Counted from the first letter of the stretch, positions 50,863 to 58,800 are shown. The stretch is 64,000 nucleotides of DNA from DASZQY01 sp036511595 (GCA_036511595.1 DATCBY010000019.1:37040-101039), one strand, 5' to 3'. Notes: generated from the letters alone by a model not told the origin. A program made the numbers and translations.

Positions 50863-51241
50863 CAGGGGAATCCGCTGTAGCGGCTTTCGGCTGGTCGCTC
50901 TGGCGCGACAGAATTTCGAACCCGGTGGTTAGATCGGTGACCAGGCGCTCGAATTGAAGGGTCAAAGCGGCACGCCGGGCGACAAGCACATAGTCGGTGG
51001 CAGGCTGCGCGCCGGTTTCGGCCCGCCGGACGGCTTCCCTGAGGCGTCGGCGGATGCGATTGCGTACGACCGCGTTTCCGATCTTCTTGGTTACCGTGAA
51101 CCCGAAACGCGGTTGCCGTCGTTCGCCCCGGCCGTCGAGTTCGCCCTCGGCCTTCAGGGCCTGCAGGACGAACCCCTGCCGGCTTACCCGCCGTCCGCCG
51201 GCGACGGCTTTGAAGGCGGCGCGGCGTTTCAGGGTCTCCAT
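50855..51241 (-). CDS. rnpA: Ribonuclease P protein component
   Basis: This 128-residue basic protein has LKRRAAFKAVAGGRRVSRQGFVLQ and the RNA-binding motif RFGFTVTKKIGNAVVRNRIRRRLREAVR (the RNR box). It binds RNase P RNA for tRNA 5' maturation. ATG 51241 gives the normal N-terminus; a TTG at 51277 overlapping the rpmH stop (TTGA) is an alternative start. It lies between rpmH and yidC as usual. Confidence 0.93.
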   Translation of the reverse strand: METLKRRAAFKAVAGGRRVSRQGFVLQALKAEGELDGRGERRQPRFGFTVTKKIGNAVVRNRIRRRLREAVRRAETGAQPATDYVLVARRAALTLQFERLVTDLTTGFEILSRQSDQPKAATADSPDV

Positions 51242-51273
51242 GGCGGGGGTTGCCGGTCCCGCCGGCGAAAGGC

Positions 51274-51408
51274 TCAAGCCGTCAGCTTCTTGCGTCCGCG
51301 CGCGCGACGGCCGTTGATGACCTTGCGTCCGCCGGTTGTTTCCATGCGCGCGCGAAAGCCGTGGCGCCGCTTGCGCACGAGCTTGCTCGGTTGATACGTC
51401 CGTTTCAT
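51274..51408 (-). CDS. rpmH: 50S ribosomal protein L34
   Basis: This 44-residue ribosomal protein reads MKRTYQPSKLVRKRRHGFRA then RMETTGGRKVINGRRARGRK, the invariant L34 sequence. It is transcribed on the minus strand from a promoter upstream of 51408, where GGAGAAGACGAG provides the ribosome site. Confidence 0.98.
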   Translation of the reverse strand: MKRTYQPSKLVRKRRHGFRARMETTGGRKVINGRRARGRKKLTA

Positions 51409-51539
51409 CTCGTCTTCTCCGCGCGGCTTGAATGCGTCGGGCTTATAAGGAGGGACCCGAATCGAGTCAACGCGCGGCAGGTCCCCGGCGGTGGCGTTTC
51501 GGCGGTATTGTTGAGTAATTGAGGGCAGAAGACGGACGA

Positions 51540-52997
51540 ATGGCGGAAGAACTCTCTCCCGATATATGCGTGATCGGCGGCGGCCCAGGCGGCATTGCCG
51601 CCGCCCTGGCAGTTGCGGCGGACGGCGTTTCCGTCGTCCTCATCGAAAAAGGCCGCCTCGGAGGGGCCAACCTCACCTCGGGGACTGTGCCGTCGAAGGC
51701 GTTACTGGCCGCGGCCGAACTCCATGAGGCGCTGCGTGCCGGCCCGTCGCTCGGCGTGACCGGAGCCCCCCTCCAGGTGAACTTTGGCAAGCTTCGCGAC
51801 CACATTCTCGCGGCCACTGAAGCCATCGCCCGCAATGTCTCGCCCGAGCGGCTGACCGCCGCCGGCGTTCGCGTCGTCGCCGGCGAGGCGCGCTTTGCCA
51901 ATCCGGACATGGTCGTCGTCGGCGAAACCCTGATCCGCGCTCGTCGCTTCATCGTCGCCGTCGGCTCGCAGCCCGAGGTCCCGTCCTATCCCGGCTTCGA
52001 AACCATCGAGACGATGACCTTCGCCGAGGCGTTCGAGCTGGCGCGCAAGCCCGCGCACCTGCTCGTCCTGGGCGCTGGCCGTCACACCCTTGAGCTGGCG
52101 CAGGCCTATTTACGCCTCGGCATCGACACGACCGTCATCGACGAGGGTGCGGCGTTGCCGGATGACGATCCGGAGCTTGCCGCCATTGTCCTCGACCGAT
52201 TGCGCGCCGAGGGCGTCCGCGTCCGCACCGGCGTCAAGATCCAAGCCATCGCCCGCCGTCGCGGCGGCATCCGCGTCACGATTGCCGATCCGGAGAATGA
52301 CGCGACGGTCGACGCCGGCGTCCCTGTCGATGGCTCGCACCTGCTGGTCGCGACGGGTCGCATGCCTGCGGTCGAGGGGTTGGGCCTTGCCGCTGCCGGC
52401 ATCGAGGGCAACGCCTCCGGCATCGTCGTCGATGGCAATCTCCGCACCACCAACCGCCGTGTCTACGCCGTCGGCGATGCGGTCGCGGGTCCGGCGTTAG
52501 CCACCCGTGCCGAGATTCAGGCGCGCGCCGTCGTGCGCACGATCCTCTACCGGCTTCCCGCGCGCGACACCGCGTCCGCCGTGCCGATCGTTGCCTTCAC
52601 CGATCCGGCGCTGGCTTCGGTTGGTCTCGGTGAGGCCGAGGCCCGCCGCCGCCACCCCGATGCCCGGATTCTGCGCTTCCCCTTCATCGAGAACGACCGG
52701 GCTCATATCGAGCGTCAGCCAGCCGGAATGATCAAGGTCATGGCCACCGGCGGCGGCCGAATTCTCGGCGCCGCGATCGTTGGTCGCGACGCCGGCGAGT
52801 TGATCGCGCTCTGGTCGTTGGCAGTTGCCGGTGGCCTGTCGCTCGCCGCGATGCGGGCTTTCGTCCCGCCCTATCCCACGCGCTCCGCCATTTCAGCGCG
52901 GGTGGCTTCGCCAGACGAAAGTTCACTCCTCGGCGCGTCCGGTTTGACGCCTCTCTGGCGCAAGCGCATCATCGACCTCCTCTGGAAACTCGGCTGA
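51540..52997 (+). CDS. Lipoamide-dehydrogenase-like FAD oxidoreductase without the redox cysteines
   Basis: This 485-residue flavoprotein of the pyridine nucleotide-disulphide reductase fold has FAD motif ICVIGGGPGGIAAALAVA, a NAD site with LLVLGAGRHTLELAQAYLRLGI, the VYAVGDAV motif and a dimerisation domain (AFTDPALASVGLGEAEARRR). At the normal G-G-T-C-L-N-x-G-C-I-P-S-K redox site it has GGANLTSGTVPSK, so both cysteines are missing. The C-terminal His-Pro pair is also replaced (PPYPTRSAI). It therefore cannot run the standard disulphide chemistry. A transhydrogenase-like or electron-carrier role is possible. The ATG at 51540 is preferred to a TTG at 51519. Confidence 0.85.
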   Translation: MAEELSPDICVIGGGPGGIAAALAVAADGVSVVLIEKGRLGGANLTSGTVPSKALLAAAELHEALRAGPSLGVTGAPLQVNFGKLRDHILAATEAIARNVSPERLTAAGVRVVAGEARFANPDMVVVGETLIRARRFIVAVGSQPEVPSYPGFETIETMTFAEAFELARKPAHLLVLGAGRHTLELAQAYLRLGIDTTVIDEGAALPDDDPELAAIVLDRLRAEGVRVRTGVKIQAIARRRGGIRVTIADPENDATVDAGVPVDGSHLLVATGRMPAVEGLGLAAAGIEGNASGIVVDGNLRTTNRRVYAVGDAVAGPALATRAEIQARAVVRTILYRLPARDTASAVPIVAFTDPALASVGLGEAEARRRHPDARILRFPFIENDRAHIERQPAGMIKVMATGGGRILGAAIVGRDAGELIALWSLAVAGGLSLAAMRAFVPPYPTRSAISARVASPDESSLLGASGLTPLWRKRIIDLLWKLG

Positions 52998-53002
52998 GCG
53001 CG

Positions 53003-54550
53003 ATGAACGATCGACCCGTCGGCGTCCCCTCCGGCAATGAAATGTCCGGCGCGGCATCCGGCATTCGCGCCGTGCCATCAGTTTTTGAGCCCGCCCCGGC
53101 ACTGTCGCCTGTGCTGGAACCGCCGCCTGTGCATCCGGCCTCCCGTCGTGGTCTCGGCCTCTCGGGCCGCCTCTTTCTGCTGACGGTCCTTTTTGTCACC
53201 GTCAGCGAGGTGCTTATCTACGTTCCCTCGATCGCCAATTTCCGCATCAACTGGCTGGCGGACCACCTGACCATGGCCGACGCCGCCAGTCTGGTCCTCT
53301 CCGAGACGAGCGATATTTCGGTGACCCGCGAGACACAGGACGACCTCCTGAAGGCGGTTGGCGCCATCGCGATCGTCGTGCGCACCGGCGCCATCAGCCG
53401 CCTGATCGCCACCGTCGACATGCCGCCCGCCGTCGACGATGTCGTCGATCTCCGCGTTATGAACCCGACCGCCGACATCGCCAGTGCGTTCGCCACCCTG
53501 CTCGATCCGCAGATGCGCGCGCTCCGCGTCATCGGCAGCTCGCGCTCCGGCGCCGTCATCGAGCTGGTAATCAGCGATCGCGACCTGCGCGCCGCCATGC
53601 TGGACTACTCGGTGCGCATCATCTGGCTGTCGCTGCTCATCTCGATGATCACGGCCGGGTTGCTCTATTTCTCCATCAACCGCCTCTTCGTGCGTCCCAT
53701 GCGCCGCCTGACCGACAACATGGTCGCCTTCTCGGGGGCGCCTGAGGACGCCGGCAAGGTAATCGTGCCGACCGCGCGCGGCGACGAGATCGGCGTGGCC
53801 GAGGAGCACCTCGCCGCCATGCAGGGCGCGTTGCAGGGAACCCTGCGCGAGCAGCGCCATCTCGCCGACCTCGGCCTCGCGGTCTCCAAGATCAACCACG
53901 ACCTCCGCAACATGCTCGCCGCGGCGCAATTGTTTTCCGATCGCCTCGCCGGTCTCCCCGACGAGAACGTCCAGCGCTTCGCGCCAAAACTCATCGCCAC
54001 CCTCGATCGCGCCATCGCTTACTGCCAGACCGTGCTTGCTTACGGCCGCGCCCGCGAGGCGGCGCCCGCCCGCCGCCTTCTGGACCTCCACCGCCTCGTC
54101 GACGACGTCGCCGAGGTCTTCGGTCTGGCCGAGCACGCCACCATCCGCTTTGAGAACAAGGTGACGAAGGGTTTCGAGATCGACGCCGATCCCGATCAGC
54201 TGTTCCGCGTCCTCGTCAATCTCTGCCGCAACGCCGTTCAGGCGCTGGACAGCGATCTTGGGCCGGCAGTCGTCCGCCGCCTGACGGTCGCCGCCAGCCG
54301 CGACGACGGCACGGTCGCCATCCGAGTCGCCGACACCGGACCCGGCGTGCCGCCCGCCGGGCGCGCCAACCTGTTCCGCGCCTTCCAGGGCGGCAGCCGT
54401 CCCGGCGGCACCGGCCTTGGCCTCGCCATCGCGGCCGAGCTGGTCCGCGCCCACGGCGGCACCCTTGCGCTCCTCGATACGCCGGGCGCTGGCGCCACTT
54501 TTGAGATCGTCATTCCCGATCGCCCAGCCGCCGGTGGCCCCGGCGGCTGA
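53003..54550 (+). CDS. Membrane sensor histidine kinase
   Basis: This 515-residue histidine kinase has two membrane helices (about 53-73 and 208-230) flanking a periplasmic domain, a HAMP-like linker, and the H-box SKINHDLRNMLAAAQLF with phospho-His near 299. The ATPase domain has N box LVNLCRNAVQAL, G1 DTGPGVPP, and G2 GGTGLGLAIAAELVRAHGG. It starts 5 bp after the flavoprotein gene, so the two are co-transcribed. No response regulator follows. Confidence 0.92.
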   Translation: MNDRPVGVPSGNEMSGAASGIRAVPSVFEPAPALSPVLEPPPVHPASRRGLGLSGRLFLLTVLFVTVSEVLIYVPSIANFRINWLADHLTMADAASLVLSETSDISVTRETQDDLLKAVGAIAIVVRTGAISRLIATVDMPPAVDDVVDLRVMNPTADIASAFATLLDPQMRALRVIGSSRSGAVIELVISDRDLRAAMLDYSVRIIWLSLLISMITAGLLYFSINRLFVRPMRRLTDNMVAFSGAPEDAGKVIVPTARGDEIGVAEEHLAAMQGALQGTLREQRHLADLGLAVSKINHDLRNMLAAAQLFSDRLAGLPDENVQRFAPKLIATLDRAIAYCQTVLAYGRAREAAPARRLLDLHRLVDDVAEVFGLAEHATIRFENKVTKGFEIDADPDQLFRVLVNLCRNAVQALDSDLGPAVVRRLTVAASRDDGTVAIRVADTGPGVPPAGRANLFRAFQGGSRPGGTGLGLAIAAELVRAHGGTLALLDTPGAGATFEIVIPDRPAAGGPGG

Positions 54551-54636
54551 GCTGCACCTCCCGCGCAGGCGAAGCTTGCAATGCCCGGGTCCATTCAGTA
54601 GCTATTCCGCGCCGCTCCCACGAGGAGACGGTCAAG

Positions 54637-54713
54637 GCGCCCGTAGCTCAGCTGGATAGAGCATCAGACTACGAATCTGAGGGTCGGGAGTTCGAATCTC
54701 TCCGGGCGCGCCA
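54637..54713 (+). tRNA. tRNA-Arg (anticodon ACG)
   Basis: This 77-nt cloverleaf has acceptor stem GCGCCCG with CGGGCGC, D arm GCTC-AGCTGGATA-GAGC, anticodon stem TCAGA/TCTGA with loop CTACGAA (anticodon ACG), T arm GGGAG-TTCGAAT-CTCTC and encoded CCA at 54711-54713. All stems pair. The sequence downstream changes character, which fits use of this tRNA as an integration site. Confidence 0.97.
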
Positions 54714-54852
54714 ATAAAATCAATAACTTAGGCTAATGATCGAATTTCATAGGCTCGCTATAGGCTCGTGCGTTGGCGACGGACTTCTGGCGGGAGGACG
54801 CCCCGACCGATGTAAGGGTGATTTTTTGCCGGCTGAAAAACCGCGTCGGCGG

Positions 54853-55302
54853 TTATGGCCGGCGCGCGAGAAGGGCACGGGGGAAGAATTCGCAGTACTG
54901 CTCCTCGTTGAACCAGGCGCACTTGATGTCGAAGAGCCGGAGGCCCGGAATACGGCGCGTGAGAGCGAGCGCGTAGATGGTGAGCTGAGCGATCGGCTTG
55001 TTGGTCCCGGCGTCTGGCTTGTAGTCGAGGATGTGCACGGCGCCGTTGCGCACCTGCAGGAAGTCGATGTGACCGGTGATTGAGCGCGGGCCGCCGGTCT
55101 TGGGTGCGAGCTCGATACCGTGCTGGCGCTCAAGCGCCGCGATGTCAGCCTCGGTGAGCCAGATCGGGATCTCGATCGCGATTGTCACGCTATCGTTGGC
55201 GAGCATAAAGCGCTGCAAGGTCTCGTGCCGCAGCTTATTGTTGCCAACGGCCGGGATGATGAGCGCGGCCGTCTGCGTCGCCGCATTTTCTTTGCGGTTC
55301 AC
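54853..55302 (-). CDS. PD-(D/E)XK nuclease domain, C-terminal fragment of a frameshifted gene
   Basis: This 149-residue frame contains the RecB/Cas4-type nuclease core: GHIDFLQV (metal Asp), ILDYKPDAG (the D-x-K motif) and QLTIYALAL (the Q-x-x-x-Y motif), preceded by a His/Glu segment (RHETLQRFMLANDSVTIAIE). Reading upstream in this frame gives FLEGIPTSCPHDLFRRDDDP and further sensible sequence back to the point where the zinc-ribbon frame at 55299-55943 stops looking natural. One extra T near 55414-55416 would join them into a 363-residue protein. The GTG at 55302 is only a formal start. Confidence 0.75.
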   Translation of the reverse strand: MNRKENAATQTAALIIPAVGNNKLRHETLQRFMLANDSVTIAIEIPIWLTEADIAALERQHGIELAPKTGGPRSITGHIDFLQVRNGAVHILDYKPDAGTNKPIAQLTIYALALTRRIPGLRLFDIKCAWFNEEQYCEFFPRALLARRP

Positions 55303-55943
55303 GATGATGCGCGAGATGTCGGCGAACGCGGGATGTGCCTGCGAGGCGCGGGCTTTCGGATCGTCATCCCGGCGGAACAGGTCGTGCGGGCACGATGTGG
55401 GGATACCTTCCAGAAATCAGCAACGGGCGCGAATCGCGTGTCGCCGGTCCGCTTGTCGTCGAGCTCTCCGGCGCGGACCAATTCGAGCTTGGGCCGGTGG
55501 TACGCATATCCATAGACCTGCCGGTGATAGAGCTTGATCGAGCGGATGGTCTGCTCGGGTGGAAATCGCGTGCGACCGTCGGCGCGCAGTCGCCGGTAGC
55601 TGCAGTGCTGCTTGTAGTCGAGCAGCCAGGTCGTGATCGTCGAGGGTGAGACGCTGCGGTTGGTTTTCTTCTTGAGCCGCGCCGCCGTCTCTTCGAGCGT
55701 GTAGCCGATGTCGTAATCGGTGAGGGCCGCGAGGATCATGCGCAGCGGAAACGTTTTGTTGCGGAGCGCCGCGGGGCCTGGCGTGAACACGCGCTTGCAC
55801 GAGGAGCAGCGCCAGAGCTGGACGATCTCGAGCTTCTTCTTGCGCGTGCCGCGTCGCGTGAGCGAATGGCTGCCGCAATGCGGGCAGGCCTCGGGCTGCT
55901 TTGCCGTGAGCGGAGCGCGGGCGATCCGGGGAATTGGTGACAT
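55299..55943 (-). CDS. Zinc-ribbon/HTH domain protein, N-terminal fragment of the nuclease fusion
   Basis: This frame starts at ATG 55943. It has a transposase-type zinc ribbon with CPHC (Cys20, Cys23) and CSSC (Cys46, Cys49) around RRGTRKKKLEIVQLWR, then a helix-turn-helix (LTDYDIGYTLEETAARLKKK, SVSPSTITTWLLDY). These resemble the DNA-binding part of IS1595/InsA-like transposases, but no DDE catalytic domain follows. After Phe177 (about 55414) the frame degenerates; shifting by one base continues into the PD-(D/E)XK domain. A 90-bp repeat lies 27 bp upstream of the start. Confidence 0.7.
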   Translation of the reverse strand: MSPIPRIARAPLTAKQPEACPHCGSHSLTRRGTRKKKLEIVQLWRCSSCKRVFTPGPAALRNKTFPLRMILAALTDYDIGYTLEETAARLKKKTNRSVSPSTITTWLLDYKQHCSYRRLRADGRTRFPPEQTIRSIKLYHRQVYGYAYHRPKLELVRAGELDDKRTGDTRFAPVADFWKVSPHRARTTCSAGMTIRKPAPRRHIPRSPTSRASS

Positions 55944-55969
55944 ACGCGAGGGGAAGGCGTCACCCTACC

Positions 55970-56059
55970 ACGCATCACGGATTTCGAAAAAAGATCGCTC
56001 GCATATTGGACGCGGAGCCCACGGGTTTCGGACGGGGAACGCATCACGGATATCGGATG
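55970..56059. repeat. 90-bp repeat R1
   Basis: This segment aligns without gaps to 58141-58230 over 90 positions; I count about 63 identical bases by eye. Both ends carry a near-identical short unit (CGCATCACGGAT at 55971-55982 and at 56040-56051). It lies just upstream of the minus-strand zinc-ribbon gene, as R2 lies upstream of another minus-strand gene. Confidence 0.6.
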
Positions 56060-56290
56060 AGGAGAGGTGCGTAGACTCTGCAATTGAGCGCCAGTTGACG
56101 GGCTGGTCGGGGCAGCCGTCGAGGGCGAGGAAGACGTGTGTGGCGTTGTGTTGTGAGCGCCGCGAGACTAAGTCGCGCCACGTCGGACGGCTTGGTAGAC
56201 TCGTGGGGAGGTGGGCGTTCGGGCGTTTTCGCTCGGCGGCTCGCCTGCGGATTTATGAACAGGAAAAACAGGGGTGCGCGAAGGCGGAGT

Positions 56291-56542
56291 ATGCCGGTGT
56301 GCCGGGGCTGCGAGCACGGCGGGGGCGAGCACAATTGGGTCTCGTCGGCGTGTTCGAATTGTGGAGGTCGGAGTCCGCATTGCCCGTTTTGTTTTGCGAG
56401 ATATGAACAGGGGAGGAAGCGGGGGCAGTGCTGGCGCGCGGGCTGTGCGTGCGGGAAATATGTCCCGCTGACTCTTCAGTCGGGAGCGGGGCGACCGGTC
56501 AATAAGTATGTCGCGAGGATGCTGTGCCGGAAGCGGGCCTAA
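56291..56542 (+). CDS. Small cysteine-rich, probably zinc-binding protein
   Basis: This frame of about 83 residues has ten cysteines in closely spaced sets: CRGC, CSNC, CPFC and CWRAGCAC, then the single Cys of MLCRKRA, with HNW and two further His residues between them. The pattern suggests two zinc ribbons. AAGG lies 6 nt before the chosen ATG; another ATG at 56255 is possible. The stop lies inside the next gene (19-nt overlap), which supports that it is translated. I do not recognise a family. Confidence 0.5.
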   Translation: MPVCRGCEHGGGEHNWVSSACSNCGGRSPHCPFCFARYEQGRKRGQCWRAGCACGKYVPLTLQSGAGRPVNKYVARMLCRKRA

Positions 56543-57036
56543 ACGCGGGGTTAGTTACGATGATGATTTTGGTGATGGCTGCAGCGGTCTACGCGATCGC
56601 GACGGGCGCGCTGTATTGGATCGCGACCAAGCTTCGCGGGACGGTAGTCGCGTGGCCTTATGCGTTCGTCGCCGGAGCGGCGGCGGCTTTCGCCATGGAG
56701 TTCGCGGCGGAGATTCTGCTCATGCAGACCTTCGGAGTCATTCCGGGCAACCAGCCATGGCCGGTCGTCACCTGGGGCCTGATCGCCGTCGCAACGATCG
56801 CCATTGCCGGTACTGCTATGCCATCGGGCATCCCGATCACCATCCCGTGCGTGATCAACGCGCTGCTCGCGTTGCAATACGGCCTTCGCCTCGACAAGCC
56901 GGCTAGCACCTACGCAGGAGTCCTGACGGCCGTGGTCGGGTTGTCCTGCCTGTTCGTGGTGCCAAAGCTATTCGCCATCGAGAAGCTCGGCTATCCGGAA
57001 GAAACGGGGGGAGGGAGGTCTGGAAAGTCGCCATGA
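56524..57036 (+). CDS. Four- or five-helix membrane protein of unknown function
   Basis: This 170-residue protein has hydrophobic segments at about 12-34 (MMILVMAAAVYAIATGALYW), 43-66, 80-100 (WPVVTWGLIAVATIAIAGTAM), 103-118 and 130-150 (AGVLTAVVGLSCLFVVPKLF). No catalytic motif is visible. The GTG at 56524 overlaps the end of the Cys-rich gene; ATG 56560 is an alternative. Its stop overlaps the next ATG as ATGA, so it is tightly coupled to the HEPN-like gene. Confidence 0.65.
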   Translation: MPEAGLNAGLVTMMILVMAAAVYAIATGALYWIATKLRGTVVAWPYAFVAGAAAAFAMEFAAEILLMQTFGVIPGNQPWPVVTWGLIAVATIAIAGTAMPSGIPITIPCVINALLALQYGLRLDKPASTYAGVLTAVVGLSCLFVVPKLFAIEKLGYPEETGGGRSGKSP

Positions 57037-57674
57037 CTGTCACTCAAAACGACGTCTCCACCTTCGCGGACTACTGCGTGTATGTTCGCTCGGTGTTCAT
57101 GCATGGCAGGATACTATTTGAAGAGAGCAGCGAAAAAGAACGAGATGCGTTACACGGGGTCGCTCCGATATTTTTTGGTGACCTGAACACGATTCTGATC
57201 GAATACGTCATTTTGCAAATATGCAAAATTACCGATCCCGCGAAGGACAATCGCGGAAAGGAAAACCACACCACAGAGTTTTTTGCGAAGAATTCGGATT
57301 TCTCCTCGGAGCCCGCGAAGGCGCAGAGGCTCGAACAACTCCACGCGGCCATGCAAGTGTTCCGGAACAAAGTGAAGCCCGCGCGAGATAAATTGATATC
57401 GCACCTGGATCGAAATGCGATTCTAGCTGGAAGCATCCTCGGCGTTGCGTCGGAGACGGAGTGGAGTAAATTTTGGCAAGATATTCAGGACTTTGTCTCG
57501 ATGCTTCATGAGAAATATCTTGGGACGGCCCTGTACATAAACGGCGTAGGCAATATTTCGGATGCCCACCTTCTTCTGAAGGCTGTCAGGCAGAGCGCCT
57601 ACTTTAATATTTTGGTTGATGATCCCGAAGTGAGCAAAAAGTGCATCGACTTGGCTCTCGCCGACAGCCCTTAA
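57033..57674 (+). CDS. HEPN/AbiU2-like protein
   Basis: This 213-residue, mostly helical protein has RNKVKPARDKLISHLDRNAIL, where Arg118 to His124 fits the R-x4-6-H motif of HEPN ribonucleases and RDK-x-x-SHLD resembles the AbiU2 group. Other parts (FFGDLNTILIEYVILQICKITDPA) also fit that fold. HEPN proteins often act as RNases in abortive infection or toxin-antitoxin systems. Codon use is clearly more A/T-rich than the core genes, suggesting transfer. It is preceded, with 4-nt overlap, by a membrane protein gene. Confidence 0.6.
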   Translation: MTVTQNDVSTFADYCVYVRSVFMHGRILFEESSEKERDALHGVAPIFFGDLNTILIEYVILQICKITDPAKDNRGKENHTTEFFAKNSDFSSEPAKAQRLEQLHAAMQVFRNKVKPARDKLISHLDRNAILAGSILGVASETEWSKFWQDIQDFVSMLHEKYLGTALYINGVGNISDAHLLLKAVRQSAYFNILVDDPEVSKKCIDLALADSP

Positions 57675-57708
57675 CGGCCGCGCCAAAACACGGCTCGCAC
57701 TCAACGAG

Positions 57709-57774
57709 CTATTGGGCGGTGGATGATGCGACTGTTGCTGCGGAGTAGTCGGGCGCGGGTGGAGGTTGCGGCGC
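57709..57774 (-). repeat. Tail-repeat copy A
   Basis: The minus strand reads PAPDYSAATVASSTAQ-stop (last 17 codons). The same peptide ending recurs at 58252, 60837 (variant) and 63019. It lies 35 bp after the HEPN-like gene. Confidence 0.55.
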
Positions 57775-57795
57775 GGCCGGTGATCGCGAGGCGTC

Positions 57796-58047
57796 TTAAG
57801 CTTGCACGCCGCGGCTAGTTTTTTGGTCAAGGTCTTCGAGGTGCAGCGCCCAATATTTGTCGGCAAGCCTTCTAGCCGTCTCCCTCGCCCTGTCCAGCGC
57901 CCAAAGAGCACGCTCCTCTGCTGGGGAGAGGTATTTTCGTTCTCGAATCTTGAAAATTCGCTGATCAATCGCGGAGAGGCTTTTTTCCGCGGCGCGCCAG
58001 TTCTCAAGGGGCGTTCCAACCCGCATGACGTTCGCCACCTCGGCCAT
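57796..58047 (-). CDS. Small helical hypothetical protein
   Basis: This 83-residue frame is a plausible protein: MAEVANVMRVGTPLENWRAA, then SLSAIDQRIFKIRERKYLSPAEERALWALDRARETARRLADKYWAL, mostly charged amphipathic helix. No family recognised. Codon use differs from the core genome. The 90-bp repeat R2 lies 93 bp upstream of its start. Confidence 0.5.
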   Translation of the reverse strand: MAEVANVMRVGTPLENWRAAEKSLSAIDQRIFKIRERKYLSPAEERALWALDRARETARRLADKYWALHLEDLDQKTSRGVQA

Positions 58048-58140
58048 CTCGGCCGAAGGTTACCACATGCGAGAAAGACGAGTAAATTGAATAGATTGCC
58101 GCGGACGATGGCCGCCGGTTGCGTTCGAAACGCGATACAA

Positions 58141-58230
58141 ACGCGTCACGGATTTTGGAAAAAGAGCACCCGCAAATCGGTCCCTCACTCCACGCGTGTT
58201 GGAACTGACGCGGCTCACGGATTTTGGATG
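58141..58230. repeat. 90-bp repeat R2
   Basis: Gap-free match to R1 (55970-56059), about 70 percent identical by eye. The end units are GTCACGGATTTTGGA at 58145-58159 and CTCACGGATTTTGGATG at 58214-58230. It lies upstream of the minus-strand gene starting at 58047. Confidence 0.6.
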
Positions 58231-58251
58231 TCGCGGACGGGTAGCAGGGCG

Positions 58252-58326
58252 TTACTGGGCGGTGGATGAGGCGGCGGATGGGATTGTCGTGCTGGCGGTG
58301 TCGTCGTGGTGGGCGGGGTGCCTGCG
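58252..58326 (-). repeat. Tail-repeat copy B
   Basis: Minus strand reads HPAHHDDTASTTIPSAASST then AQ-stop. It shares GATGAGGCG and TGTCGTGCTGGC with copy D at 60837. Confidence 0.55.
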
Positions 58327-58488
58327 ACACCGAAGACCTACGGCACCTCGGTATGTGGGGGTATTTTTCAAACAAGCCCGGGCGAAGGTCGTCTCACCTA
58401 CGCTCGGGTCAGGCCGCGCGGGGAGGACTGCCCGATCGGAGCATGCTCTCGCGCGGCCGCGGCTGTCGTGCAAACGGGGAGGGTTGGA

Positions 58489-58701
58489 ATGAGGGGCATG
58501 GTGAAATTCTTTAACGGGCAAAAAGGATACGGCTTCATCACTCCCGATGACGGCACCAAAGACGTCTTCGTACATGTTAGCGCGCTTGAGAAAGCGGGTA
58601 TCGCGGGCGGGGTGCAGGAAGGGCAGATCCTCGACTTCGATATCGAGACCGACAAGCGCAGCGGCAAGGTGGCGGCCGCCAATTTGAGGGTGGTCCGCTA
58701 A
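58489..58701 (+). CDS. Cold-shock domain protein (CspA family)
   Basis: This 70-residue single cold-shock domain begins MRGMVKFFNGQKGYGFITPDDG with RNP1 KGYGFI and RNP2 VFVHV, and ends GKVAAANLRVVR. It binds single-stranded nucleic acid. GGGGAGGG lies upstream of the ATG. It is flanked on both sides by tail-repeat copies (B and C), so it may travel with the accessory region. Confidence 0.95.
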   Translation: MRGMVKFFNGQKGYGFITPDDGTKDVFVHVSALEKAGIAGGVQEGQILDFDIETDKRSGKVAAANLRVVR

Positions 58702-58727
58702 CGACCGTCGCGCAGCGGAGTGATTGC

Positions 58728-58797
58728 GTGGTCTTCGCGGGGAAGTCGGGGACGAGTGGGGGAGTTGGGGCTTCGATGAGGATGGTACGGGTGGGCA
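58728..58797 (-). repeat. Tail-repeat copy C
   Basis: Minus strand reads LPTRTILIEAPTPPLVPDFP. This copy has the inner part of the repeat but not the SSTAQ end. It shares the exact 20-mer GTCGGGGACGAGTGGGGGAG with copy D. Confidence 0.6.
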
Positions 58798-58800
58798 AAT

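Noticed and set aside
58331..58575. Minus-strand frame ending in tail copy B
   Set aside because: It is mostly antisense to the cold-shock gene; only the final 25 codons belong to the repeat.
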